Position numbers and translations under genes: made by a program
Notes under the pieces: generated by a model
What the model was told of the DNA's origin: nothing
The model's input: only the letters and a program-made list of their open reading frames with translations
The model's database searches: none
In this document: one piece after another, positions 26,753-38,226 of the stretch
Layout of the letters: each line of letters starts with the position of its first letter
How positions within the stretch are numbered: the first letter of the stretch is position 1
Source: Chamaecyparis obtusa
Taxonomy: Eukaryota > Streptophyta > Pinopsida > Cupressales > Cupressaceae
Length of the DNA: 64,000 nt
Direction: 5' to 3'
Assembly (NCBI GenBank): GCA_027943335.1
Contig: BSBK01006386.1
Span: 62,001 to 126,000 of the forward strand

Positions 26753-27277
26753 ATGAATCCTAGTATCTCTCTTCTTGTAAACATTAAAATAGAAAATCTC
26801 CTTGATGATGGATTTATCTATCCTACTGATTATTCTCCATGGATTTCAAACATTAATGTGGTTTCATCCAAGGGTGACAATAGTATCAGGATGTGTATAT
26901 ATTTTTGTGACCTAAGTAAATCTTCTTTAAAAGATGATTTTCCCCTCCTGAACATTGATATGATTGTGGGTTCCATGACAAGACACACTTTTTTGTCTTT
27001 CATGGATAGTTTTTTTGGCTATAATCAAATATTTATCCCTCATCAAGATGAATACAAAACTACTTTCATTAATTCTTGGGGAACCTTTTGTTGGGTTGTT
27101 ATGCCTTTTGGATTAAAAAATGTGAGAGCTACATATCAATGTGCTATAACGCTTCTCTTTCATGATTACATCCAAAACATTATTGAAGATTATGTTGATG
27201 AAATTATTGCCAAGTCTATTTCTCATAAGGATCATGTGCATGTTATTAGAAAAATATTTGAACGTATACATAAATAA
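26753..27277 (+). pseudogene. Gypsy1 reverse transcriptase remnant
   Basis: A 174-residue open piece covers RT fingers and palm: CIYFCDLSKSSLKDDFPLL, FMDSFFGYNQI, WVVMPFGLKNVRATYQ and the catalytic loop as YVDEIIAKS at about residue 147. The family motif is Y-x-D-D; the second aspartate is Glu here, a change expected to cripple activity. The thumb continues with stops beyond 27277 (ERIHK, then CAFGV.SGKLLGIIIS after a stop). Its role in an active copy is cDNA synthesis from element RNA. Confidence 0.85.
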
Positions 27278-27559
27278 AACATGTTCTTGAATCCTTGAAA
27301 ATGTGCTTTTGGTGTTGACAGTGGAAAACTTCTTGGAATTATCATCTCTAATAGAGGGATTGAGGTGGATACTAAGAAAATTGATTTTATTATTAATATG
27401 TTACCTCCATGAAGTCTTTCACAACTTCATATTATACAAGGAAAAATAAAAGCTATATGTAGGTTTGTCTCTAACTTAGGATAGTATGATTCCTTTCACT
27501 TCCTTGTTAAACAAAGATAATACTTTCTCTTGGAATGAGGAATGAAAATAATCATTTGA

Positions 27560-28032
27560 AAATTTCAAACACTATCTTAATAATCCTCATATATTACAAC
27601 CTTCTCAACCTGATAAACCATTCTTCTTATATACTTAAACTTCTTCAAATTCCTTATGCACTATCTTAGGTCAACACATGATAAAGATGGAAAATAATGA
27701 CCAATGTATTACATTATTCAAACATTGGTGGATTATGAAACACGATAGACTACAATAGAATTTTTTTTCTTGCTTTAGTTTTTTCTTGTCAAAAAATATG
27801 ACATTATCTTCTCAACATTGAAATCAACATTATTGTTAAATTTGATCCTTTGAAACATCTTTTCTCTAAAATTGACTTGTCAGGACGTCTAGCTAAATGG
27901 GTTATGCTCCTAAGTGAGTTTTATTTAAAGTTAGTTTCTCAAAAAGACATTAAGGGACAAGATTTTACATATCATCTTGTTGAAGCACCTTTTTCTATTT
28001 CAACTTCTAATCCTATTACTTTTCCCGATTAA
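27560..28032 (+). pseudogene. Gypsy1 native RNase H remnant
   Basis: Very decayed. The recognisable end is the frame at 27850-28032 with SGRLAKWVMLLSEFYLKLV and KDIKGQDFTYHLVEAPF, the usual junction between the Ty3/gypsy RNase H and the following domain. Upstream text (PSQPDKPFFLYT then a stop) corresponds to the first strand, where the first catalytic aspartate should lie; it is not visible. Confidence 0.65.
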
Positions 28033-28035
28033 TTT

Positions 28036-28311
28036 GTGTTACTAATAAACATTGATGATACTTGGGAATTGTACTTTGAAGGGTCTCGATGTAAAATTGG
28101 ATCCGGTGCCAATGTTATTCTCATATCTCCTTCAAAGAAGCCTATTCATTTGTCATATCATCCTAATTTCCCTTGTACTAATAATATTAAAAAATATGAA
28201 GCCCTTATTGCTGGATTAAAAGCTACTTTATCTCTTAAAATTAAGAAAATCAACATATTTGGTGATTCACAATTGATTGCACAAAAAATCAATGGAACTA
28301 ATCAAATATAG
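28036..28311 (+). pseudogene. Gypsy1 second RNase H (archaeal-type) domain
   Basis: WELYFEGSRCKIGSGANVIL, then KKYEALIAGLKATL and FGDSQLIAQKING, in the order of the D-E-D catalytic set of RNase H. The first position is Glu (FEG) instead of the usual Asp (FDG). This is the additional RNase H known from plant Tat-lineage elements, placed after the native RNase H and before integrase. It would remove RNA from RNA:DNA hybrids. A stop follows INGTNQI. Confidence 0.8.
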
Positions 28312-28320
28312 AATATTAAT

Positions 28321-29522
28321 TTGACACATTATCAGTATTTTTATTTAAGTTTTCTTTCTAATTTTACCTCTCATTCTTTATCATCATTACCTCGAAAAGA
28401 TAATCAACATGTAGATTATATAGAAAGTACAACATCTCTTATCTCTTTAGAGGACAATGTTGAAAGTTATCAATTCACCATACATAGTCTTGTCACTCCT
28501 GGTATTTTGGAAAGTTATAGCATTGAGATTTATTGTCTTATATTACATTCAAATGAATGGTATTCACACATCTTTCATTATCTAAAAGATGGTATTTTTC
28601 CAGAATCGACAACAAGAAATACTAGAGCTCGAATTCAAAAGCTTGCTACAAGATACATTATTCTTGTTGGCATACTCTATAGGTGCTCCTATGATGGTAT
28701 TTTAATTATATGCCTAAATAAAATTGATATCCCTATTTCTTTACAAGAGGCTCATTTAGGATCTTGTGATGGGGATTTTGGTGGAAAGTCCTTAGTTAAA
28801 AAGCTCCTTCGTATGGGATATTATTGGAAAACTATGGAAAAAAATTCCTTTGCCTTTGTCAAATGATGTCCTCAATGTCAACATCACAATAGGATTATCC
28901 ATGCTCTTGCACATGAAATCCTCTGTCAGGCAGCTTCATGTCCCTTTAGCCTATGGGGTTTGGATCTTATTCGCAACATATCACCTTCATCTTATCAAGG
29001 ACACGCTTATATACTCACTAATACTGATTACTTTACTAAATGGGTAGAAGTGACTCCTCTTCTCTCTACTACAAATGATTTCATTTATAATTTCAATCTT
29101 GAAAACATCATTGCTAGATTTGGTATTCCCTCAATGATAATATCTGATAATGGTACTACTTATAAAAATAAGGAAGTAACAAAAGTTTTGGAAAAATATC
29201 ACATCAAGCAATGTTTTTCTACTCCCTATTATCCTCAATATAATGGTCAAGATGAAGCATCTATCAAGGTTATTTATTAAATTCTTAGGAAGACTATCAA
29301 TAAATACATTAAGGATTGGCACATAATTGACCTATGCTTTATGGGCTTATAGAACAAGTGTCTCGACTACAATAAGAACATCTCCCTATAATTTAGTCTA
29401 TGGTACTAATGCCATTACACCCTTAGAGTAGTTAAAGACTCCTTCATTGAGAGTTTCCTTTAATAGTATAATTAAAAATGACACTCTTAGAGAACAACTT
29501 TTACAACAACTTGAAATGTTAG
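28321..29522 (+). pseudogene. Gypsy1 integrase remnant, N-terminal and core parts
   Basis: The 28321-28866 frame holds the zinc-binding N-terminus (EAHLGSCDG ... then CPQCQHHN after a stop at 28864). The core is in frame 28960-29280: NTDYFTKWVE (first Asp), ISDNGTTYKN (second Asp), GQDEASIK (Glu). The D-D-E triad survives, but the frame is split. Sequence to 29522 (AITPLE, then LRVSF, REQLLQQLEML) leads toward the C-terminal domain and is cut by the Gypsy2 LTR. Confidence 0.8.
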
Positions 29523-32500
29523 TGTTACCAATTTTCACTACATATGTTCTAATTTGTGGGGATGCTAGCAGCCCTTAATATTCTGGTGGAAGTTCATTTA
29601 GATTCATTGAGTTTCTGTTATAATTGATCATTTCCAATTATCAATTTATTTCCTAATTTCTGGTTCATTTTTGGTTTCATTGAAAAATCTTAGAAGTTAC
29701 ATTTTTTGAGGTCCTAACTACTTAATAATCAGATTTTGAGAAAAGTACAAATGCCGGAGTTCAAAGAGAAAGGAGAAGGATACATGTTCATTTTAGAAAA
29801 TAAAGGTACAACAAGGAAATTAGCCACACAAGCAGTGGTTTCTATCAAAACTATAAATTGAAAGTGCATTTTTTAAGATATACAAAGAGATACAATTATA
29901 AAAAAAATTGCATTTATCATGCAGCCACAGAACCCGTGGCTTAGGCTAATACAAGCATGCATCTGAATATTAAATGCAGAAATTAAAAACTATTTATATA
30001 TGTGTAAATGTAAAAAGAAGAAAGAGAGGATAGAGTTAACCCCCCATTGCTTGACATTTTCGTAGAGGGTAGAATAGTGCTGCATCTTTGATCCCACATC
30101 GGAAGTTGTCCTGCAAAAGAGAGGAAGGAAAAAATAGGTTAGTTCATGTGAACTGAGAAATGGAGGATGCTAACCTATCATTCTAGCTATCTACTTCCAT
30201 ACATTCATAGAAATTTAAATCAAAATGCAATAAAGAGGAGCTACTGGAAGCAATGATTACATTACTGGAAATACTTTATTTCTTAACATTGTTTATGTTA
30301 TGTGCAGATACATGTATGAAGTTTTGGGGAGACTGTTTAGGGGACATGCATAAATTACAATTATGAGACCTTCTAGTTGAACCAATGTAGCGGATTGAAG
30401 ATACCAAGGAGATCATTGAAGGGACATGTGTAAATTACATACGTGAAACCTTCTGGTTAAATCAGGAAGGGGCCAAGATTAAAGTTTTGAGGATGCTATT
30501 GAGGGGGCATGTATAAGTTTTAGACATGGGACCTTCTAGTCAAATCATGGAGATGTAGAAGATTGGTTTTTGAAGGGACATGACCTTTGTCATGAAACCT
30601 TTCAGCTAATAAATCAGACATACATGTGCTAAAAGATGGTTTTCATTTCATTTCAGAGGTGTTTCAAAATTTTACAAGATTGCTACAGGAGGTAGTGATG
30701 TTAAAATCATGAGATATCATATTTTCAAGTGCCCATTAAAAGAAGGCGTTAAGGAATAAATATTTTACCAATAGGAACTAGTGGAAGGGTTTGAGGTTGA
30801 AGGAGAAAAGTGAAGGCATGTTGCAAGCACATCTTCCAACTGTTCATGCATATTCATGGTTTATCTTATTTTCATGAGGTTTCTGGTTGAAAATTATGTG
30901 TTACATGTTCATACAAGGAATAAAGAGCCAATAATTTTGCAGACTCAAAGGAAGGAAATGTTTTCTAAACCCTATCAAAGGGTAGCATCCATTGTAGGAA
31001 AACCTTGCAAATTAACTACAAAAGTTGACAAGGCACTGTCATTACAGAGATAACAAATTCGGTGAATATTTATTGTTCTTAATAAATATTCATTGGTCTA
31101 AATGAATAACATTATTCCGAGTCAAATATTCACTGCTAAAGATTTTTTTAAAAAAAAATAACAATAATAACGTAAGGATACAGACAGTGAACAATAAATG
31201 GATATCAGTGAGAGAAATATGTTTCAAGCAATAAGATGAATTGCTCACTCGCATAGTGACAAACAATGAAAATAGTGATTGTTGTTGCAAATATGTAATG
31301 ATAGTGAGAATATAGAAAAAGATTCAGATTTCCACACAGTAACAGAAGTAATGGTTGATTTTTATTTTATTTGAATATCTCATTTTATTACAAATCTTTG
31401 AGCATAGCTCCAATTAGAATATAGTTAGTAGTCAAGATGTAGATGAAGAAAGCTACAACAATACGTTGTAGGAAAAGAAAGTGAAAGAAAGTTATAAATT
31501 TCAACATCTTTGGTGTATGTACTGCAGGGTTTGAAATCATGCTAAAAGACAATTATTTTTTATGTTTTAAAAATACCCACATGGGTATAAAAATATTTTG
31601 TTCATTCTCAGAAAATACCCACATGAGAAATACAAAGAAATATGTCACATCAAAAAAAAGAGCTTAACGAGTCACAATAAATCATCTAGATAGAAGCAGT
31701 CAAGAAGTCTTTCAATGAATAAAATGCAACATTGGTTTTGCATTTTAACAATAGATTGTCTTAGGAATGCATCTGCTAAATTAACTTCATGGAAAAGATA
31801 CATTAATGCAGATTTAGAGCTTAGTCACAAAAGGAAATGAAGTGGGCTGCACTTACCAACATGAAAAGTAGGGAAAAGCTACAGAAGGTTGAGATCTCCA
31901 AGAATTCTTTGTTGGGTATTGGTTGTAGGTGTCCTTTTTATGACATCAGCCATCATTTCTTGTTCAATTCCAAAACCCTCAAAAAATAATGATCCAACAA
32001 GAGAGCAGTTCCAAGCTTCATGGTGGCCAGTTAAACCTTCCTTTAAAGTTTGAGACATTCAATCATCGTGTTAAGCACAAAGTGGTGGATGGAAGAGAAA
32101 GAAAGTAGCAATGTTTCTCAAGAAAATGCAGAGATATCTCTCAAAGAAAGAAGCCATGGATTTCTAGAAAAATGACAGCATGAAGCAACTCAAAATAAAC
32201 CAGTCAAACCCTCACGGTGGCAACAACAAGGAAGCGACAATAGTAAAGAAAAGGAGAAAATGATATTATTTTTTAGGGTTATACACCCATATCTCTCATG
32301 CTTTAACTAAAGGCTTTGCCTTAGTTTCTTTTTTGTTTTAGCTTTCCTTTAGAGCAAGCTTCGTGCATTAGTTTTTTTAGCTTAAGTATTATGTTAGAAA
32401 GTAATGTTAACATTATAATTAAAGCTTATAAATTAATGAATATATTAATATATTCATTAATTTATAATTTTTAATCCTAATGTTAATATTAGTCTTTAAT

Positions 32501-32752
32501 ATAGTTTAAGCTAAGAAATCAAAGATACATTTATGTTAAAAATAATTAGTGTTATAATAATATAATAATTTTAAACAGTATCATTTATTATTTTATTTTA
32601 AATGATATTTGTTTAAATCATTTCATTATTATTAACAATACTTATTATTTTTAATATAAATATATTTTTGTTTCATTTCATTTTATTTATAAGTTAGTTT
32701 GATCTATTTATTTAGTATTTAAATATGAATCTCAAATATATTTAATTTAAAT
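29523..32752 (+). repeat. Gypsy2 5' LTR, truncated at its 3' side
   Basis: Matches 38227-41415 along its length with scattered changes, including a ~38-base segment near 32590-32630 that is absent from the 3' copy. The match ends at ...tttaatttaa, after which this copy jumps to cttcaagcccaagaagcg. Frames inside (30856-31053 plus, 31090-31290 minus) are not genes. Confidence 0.8.
32376..32516. repeat. Palindromic hairpin in Gypsy2 5' LTR with 42-bp perfect core
   Basis: 32426-32467 (TTATAAATTAATGAATATAT and its mirror) is a perfect 42-base palindrome with no spacer. Imperfect pairing continues outward on both sides to ttagcttaa/ttaagctaa, giving arms of about 70 bases. The same structure is in the 3' LTR at about 41074-41214 (core 41124-41165). 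Confidence 0.85.
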
Positions 32753-32829
32753 ACTTCAAGCCCAAGAAGCGACTGCACAACCATTATAACTAGCAAAAGA
32801 GCTGGTTGTTCCAAAACAATAGCAGAAAG

Positions 32830-33650
32830 TTAGTGCTCAAAATTTTAATATTGTTGATCGTTTAAAGAAAACACATGTTCTTGTATCCATTCGGAATGTT
32901 TTAGCACTTCCAGGCCAAAAGGATATGCTGCAGGAAGTATTACAAACACTTGCACAATTTGATGATGCTTTGAAATAACAAGCTCCTAAGGTTCTAATAG
33001 CTGGAAATGCAACTTCAACCCAATAATCACCCAAGTTGGTAAAGCCACCACCTTTTTACAATACTATTATAATCAGATAACACCTAGTACATAATTGTAT
33101 GATTGATTTAGGTGCCTCTAGCCCGGTTATGCCAAAGAAGATTGTAGACTAGCTAGGCCTTGAATATGAGCCAATTGAAAAAGGGGTAGTCTAGCTAGAT
33201 GGGACAACAGTTTACATAGCTAGAGTCATAAGGAACCTAGATCTGACCATGCATGCTTGTCCTAGTTTTTCAATTCCTATGGATGTTTTTATTATAGATT
33301 TGCCTCCTAATTTTTCCATTTGTTTATCACGAGATTTCATTACCAAAATATGAGGGTACTTATCTGCAGATTGGTCTCATATCCTTTTTTTCACTAGGTT
33401 TGGTACTAAGGTAACTATTCCTTTAGAACCTATTGCAAATTTTTGTATTGAGCCACATGTTAGTGGTACTGAAAATGGAACAACAACTGTAATATTTGAT
33501 AAAGAGTAAATTGCTTCTATTCATGAGTCTCAAACATAGATTGATCAGATTCCTGACATATTAGATGCATGAGCTATTGAAAATGTCAAAATTTTTGATG
33601 AACAGATTGAAGAGCCAAGTTTGGGAAACTATGTCATTCATTAGATTACT
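32830..33650 (+). pseudogene. Gypsy2 aspartic protease region, broken
   Basis: Starting right after the deletion junction, the frame reads ...ALPGQKDMLQEVLQTLAQFD and then the protease active-site region CMIDLGASSPVMP (D-L-G-A at 33105-33116; D-S-G-A is expected). It continues with LPPNFSICLSRDFI, the counterpart of the 'yN-LLGRpW' end motif. Several in-frame stops are present. Gag upstream is missing. Confidence 0.7.
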
Positions 33651-33656
33651 AACTCC

Positions 33657-34436
33657 ATGCCAAGTGTCATAAAAGGTGCAGATTTAGATTTAGAGAAACA
33701 ATCTAATGCTGTTTGGAAATTGTTTTTTGATGGTTCACACAACAAGATAGGTGCAGGAGGAGGTTGTATGATGATTTCACCAACAAATGAAATGTACTAT
33801 GCATCTTTTAGATTTACTTTCAGCTATACCAATAACATTGTTGAATATGAGGTACTTGTGCATGGATTAAAATAGGCTATCAAGAAAGGTATCAATTATT
33901 TGCAAGTTTTTGGTGATTTAGAACTCATTGTTAATCAAGTTAGAAATATCCATACAAATAAGAATGATTTATTGAAAAGATATAAGCATGTTGTATGGGA
34001 TTTAATTGAAGGGTTTGAAGCTTTTAACTTGCAATCTGTACCTAGAAATCAGAATAAACATGCTGATAGGCTTGCATCAGTTGGTGCACAATATGACATT
34101 CCAACTGAAATTGGTAAAACTGAATGGCTAAACTATGTAAAAGTAATTGTTAGGCATCTTGTACCTAACAATGATAAAAGTTGGCAAGTTTTTGAATCTG
34201 ATAAACATATTGTCAATTTTTTGAGAGAAGAGGCTGAATTTGTACAACCAAACCAACATAAATTACAGGACCAATATGAGGACCAAATCATTCATTTAAG
34301 GAAAAACAAACTACCCAAGGGTCTTGTGACCATAGAATCAATCTTTAATACTGATGACCAACTGAAAAAGATAAATCTAGCTTGCAAATTAAAGAACACT
34401 ATGAAGAAATTGTTGTTGCAAAGGACAAGGTACTGA
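33657..34436 (+). pseudogene. Gypsy2 RNase H domain placed before reverse transcriptase
   Basis: An RNase H fold reads WKLFFDGSHNKIGAGGG (first Asp), TNNIVEYEVLVHGLK (Glu), VFGDLELIVNQV (Asp) and NKHADRLASVG (final Asp), so the catalytic set is complete. One TAG at 33873 separates the two open pieces (33657-33875 and 33900-34436). The C-terminal part continues as a linker (VPNNDKSWQVFESDKHIVNF) ending LPKGLVTIESIF, which leads to the RT. This domain is the Tat/archaeal-like type, but it lies between protease and RT rather than after the native RNase H. I recall plant database proteins of similar order, so it is probably a lineage trait rather than a local rearrangement. Confidence 0.85.
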
Positions 34437-34555
34437 AAATTAGAAAGGTATGTATACTTGAAGAGCACCAAACTTTTGTTAGCTTATGCAATAAATTTCA
34501 TGATATTATAGCTTGGAGTTGTTCATATTTGAAAGGATTTGATCTTAGTATTTCT

Positions 34556-35290
34556 TAGCATACCATTGAGTTAGAACCAGGAGAAAAACCAGTTAGGAAA
34601 AAGCAGAGGCCAGTAAGTCCTAAGTTAGAGCCTCTTATGATTAAAGAACTAAATAAATTGACTGAGAGCAATATCATATTTCTAATTAAGCATAATTCTT
34701 GGGTATCTAATTTGGTTCCAGTTAGCAAGAGAAATGGAGAAATCATATTATGTGTTGATTTACATGATTTAAACAGAGCTTCATTGAAGGATATACATCC
34801 TTTGCCTTTAATGGATGAGATTTTGTAGGTTATTTAAGGATCTAAGTGGTTTTCACTAGTTGATGGTTTCCTTGGTTATAACCAGATTTTGGTAAAAGAA
34901 GAGGACATGTTTAAGACAACATTTACTACCAAATGGGGAACTATGGCTTATCAAAAGATGCCATTTGGCCTATCTAATGTAGGTGTAACATTTTGGAAAG
35001 CTATGGATAAGGCTTTTATCAATTTAATGTATAGGTTTGTACTTGTTTATCTTGATGATATTAATATTTTCTCAAAGAATGTTACAGATCATTTTCAACA
35101 TTTAAGAGTCATCTTTGAAAGATGCAGAGAATATGACATTTCTTTGAATCCCAAGAAAAGTGTGTTTTATATGCATGAAGGTAAGCTATTAGGATTTATT
35201 GTTTCTAAATTGGGTATCACCATTGAACTCAAAAGGGTAAGTGCCATTTTAACCCTACCACTTCCAACTCATAAAAAATGACTCCAAATT
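34556..35290 (+). pseudogene. Gypsy2 reverse transcriptase, near-complete but interrupted
   Basis: From HTIELEPGEKPVRKKQRPVS through ILCVDLHDLNRASLKDIHPL (frame 34637-34828), FSLVDGFLGYNQI, and frame 34889-35281 with MPFGLSNVGVTFWKAM and the intact catalytic loop VYLDDINIFSKN. The thumb has SLNPKKSVFYMHEGKLLGFI. Stops at the end of DEIL and after THKK break it. The Y-L-D-D box is unchanged. In an active copy it makes cDNA from element RNA. Confidence 0.9.
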
Positions 35291-35433
35291 TTTTGGGAAG
35301 GATTAATTTTGTAAGGAGATTTATTCTAGATATTGTTGAATTGCTGATGCCATTAACAACTATGCTCATGAAAAATATAGTTTTCATCTGGACAAAGGAA
35401 GGTAAGCACAATTTTGAATTAATTTAAGAAGCA

Positions 35434-36180
35434 TTGGTTGCTACGCCTACTTTGTTAAGTCTTAATTTCTCAAAAGATTTTATGTTATATGCATATGGAA
35501 ACATTGATAGCATTGCTGCTATGTTAGTTCAAAAAAATGATGAAGGTTTTGAGCTACCATTACAATTTTTCAGTCAAGGTCTTAAAGATTATGAGATGCA
35601 TTATTTATTTATAGAGAAACATGTGCTTGCTGTGAAAAAAAGTTTGAAAAAGTTTAGGCATATGCTTTCTAACAATAAGATCAAACTAATGGTTTCACAT
35701 CCTTTTGTTAATGATTTCTTGTTGAATAAGGATTTTAATACTAAAAGGGCTATCTGGATTACCAAAGCAATGGAGTACGATATCAAAATTAAGGTTACCA
35801 AGCTGGTAAGAGGTAAGGGTTTATGTGAGAAGCTTGTTGGAAATGGAGATAATACTCCAAAAGTGGATTTTGATGTCATTTTAGCCTTGCAAGATGGTGA
35901 ACAACTTGCTATTCCTGATTCTCATAATGATTGGGTAGATGATATGATTATCTTCTTGCAGAAAAGACATTGTCCTAAAGGTTTGGAAAGGTCAAAACAA
36001 AGGTATTACAGATTGCAGTCCATTCCTTACTATTTGTTGAATAATATATTGTTTAAAAGGGATTTACAAGGTGTTCTATTGAGATGTGTTAAACCAGATC
36101 AAGTTGATCATATTTTGCATGAATTTCATGAAGGTCCAGTTGGGGTAATCTCTCACCAAGAGCTACAACCCTTAAGGTGA
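35434..36180 (+). pseudogene. Gypsy2 native RNase H (degenerate active site) and integrase N-terminus
   Basis: A 248-residue open piece. Residues ~10-80 are the Ty3/gypsy RNase H fold (FMLYAYGNIDSIAAMLVQKN, LPLQFFSQGLKDYEMHY), but the first strand lacks the usual TDAS aspartate, so this copy of the domain is probably structural. Residues ~200-248 start the integrase zinc finger (LLRCVKPDQVDHILHEFHEG). The frame then shifts; KENYYWP and KCKKCAI follow in another frame. Confidence 0.8.
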
Positions 36181-37192
36181 TGAAAGAAAACTATTATTGG
36201 CCAATTGTGTTTAAAGATTCACATGTATAGGTAAGAAAATGTAAAAAATGTGCAATACTTGTAGGAAAAGAGAAATTAGCAGCGCTACCTTTGGCAGCCT
36301 ATTCAGGTGGACCAACCATTTATGAAATGGGGTCTTGACTTTATTGTCATCATTAATCTACTTTTAGGTGCAGGTCATAAGTGGGTTTTGATAGCCACTG
36401 ATTATTTCACCAAGTGGATTGAAACAATTTCTCTCAAGGAAGCAAATGAAACTGCTATTTTGAGTTTTTATAATGACAATATGCAGAATTGGTGTACTAG
36501 ACTCGATTATTTTAGATAATGCACATGCATTTATAAGGAGTAAAATAGCTGAAAGGGCTATTAAAAAAGGTGTGTATCTAAATACTTCATCAAATTATTA
36601 CCCATAGGGTAATGGGTAGGTTGAATCCACTAACAACAACCTGATTTGGATCATAAAGAGGACATTAGAAGGTAATCAATGTTCTTGGTATGAAAAGCTA
36701 AAATCAGTAGTTTGGGCTGATAGAATAACTCCTAAAAGGTCAACTAGTATGTCTCCTTACATGCTAGTTTATGGTAAGGAAGCTAGATTACCTATTTCAG
36801 TTAAATTTCCAACACCTAATTTTATGCATTAGTTGGATATGCTTGAGGAAGAACTTATGACAACAAGGTTGGCTCAATTGAATAAGTTAGATGAGAAGAG
36901 GAGAGATGCATTGTAGAAAATTGAGCTTCATAAAGCTCAGATGAAGATGTCTTTTGATAAGAAAGCATCTCCCAATAATTTCCAGCCAGGAGATATTGTG
37001 TTGAAATGGGATGAATTAAAAAATAGACCTAGAAGGCATTCAAAATTTGATGTTATGTGGGCTAACCCATATATTATAACAACCAACATGCCACACAATG
37101 CCTTTCATTTATCTACACTTAAAGGAGAAGAGTTAGTAATCCCAATGAATGGGATCCACCTCAAGCATTGCTTTTGGGGTGAGTTGGTTTGA
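36181..37192 (+). pseudogene. Gypsy2 integrase core and C-terminus, frameshifted
   Basis: The core begins in frame 36307-36519 (FMKWGLDFIV, ATDYFTKWIE with the first Asp). It shifts, then ILDNAHAF (second Asp) and GNG.VESTN (Glu, with a stop just before it). The C-terminal frame 36941-37192 has FDKKASPNNFQPGDIVLKWD and NPYIITTNMPHNAFHLSTL, the GPY/F-like module that follows the core in this group, ending HLKHCFWGELV. Strand transfer would insert cDNA; this copy cannot. Confidence 0.85.
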
Positions 37193-38226
37193 ATAAGTTC
37201 TTTGCACATAGTTAGTTTGCTTTAGTTAGTTGTTATTAGTTGTTTTGAAATAACAAAGAAGAATGCTATTGTAGCGCATCATATGACATGGATGAACACC
37301 CATCATATAAAAAATGAGTCACAACTCACTACTTTACATCATAGGAGACCATGTGTCTCACCATCATGAGCTACAACAATAGGTTTATTTGTTGTTCCTT
37401 TTAGTGTTAGTTTGATTAGATTAAAGAAAATAATTTCTGAAATGCAAGAAGATAATATGAACAAGCATTCATCAAGAAGAGAATGGAATTTCTCCGCTGC
37501 CCTATCTCATGACAGCTGGTTCACACAACCCTCTTGGAGTGTAGAAATGGTATTTTTCAATCTAGTTTTTTGGTTTTTCAATTTCCTCTAAGTGCTTTTA
37601 GCACATCTTTTTAAGTTTAGTGTCAGTTGGTAGTTTTCTAAAGGCTACAAGATAGATTACTTCATGGCAAAAATGTTTAGAAATGTACACATTAGTCATA
37701 ATGAGAAACATTGGATATTCGAAAGTTTCAAATTATGCATAATGGTCACACTCCAAAATAGGTTATCCATGACATAACCCAGCTTGCAGATTTCATAAAG
37801 AAGAGAAATTTTTTGGGAGTAAATACTTGAGATAATTCAGAAAAAAAGGTCTCAAATTTGTTTTCTACTTCTTGCAAACTATTTATAAATCAATAGTTAT
37901 ATCCCATTAGCATCATCATACATATGTATACCTTAGAAAAAGGTAATATTCACTCATAGAACTGGTACAACAATAATATGATGGTGCTAAAGACAGACAA
38001 GTACACATTTCCTTAATATCTTGCAAGAAGCCTTTTGGTTTTTTATTTCAGTTTCAGTTTTCAGTTGGAGTGGTGTGTTTCAATTTTTAGAGTTTTCTAA
38101 ATTTTTCTAGAGTTTGAGAAGGTTCAGTTTTTCCTAAGTTGAAGACTATGTACCCAATGGACATGCAAGAGGCTACTGGTCTATTTCTATTTAGTAGGCA
38201 AACACCCCTAAGAGGTCACCAAAAAT
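37193..38226 (+). other. Gypsy2 3' untranslated region with shared subterminal block
   Basis: About 1 kb between the integrase stop and the 3' LTR with no gene. The last ~74 bases (38153-38226: cccaatggacatg ... ctactggtc ... gaggtcaccaaaaa) resemble the bases just before the 3' LTRs of LARD1 (21657-21720) and LARD2 (minus strand of 59410-59479). Confidence 0.7.

Larger units (their letters stand above)
24339..29522 (+). mobile_element. Gypsy1: decayed Ty3/gypsy element, Tat-like, main part
   Basis: Plus-strand polyprotein remnants in the order gag/protease linker, protease, reverse transcriptase, RNase H, second RNase H, integrase. The sequence breaks at 29522 where Gypsy2 is inserted. The integrase C-terminus resumes at about 42.83 kb. 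The 5' part, including recognisable gag N-terminus, primer site and LTR, is not seen next to LARD1. Many stops and frameshifts are present. The arrangement with an additional RNase H after the native one is typical of plant Tat-lineage elements. Confidence 0.8.
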
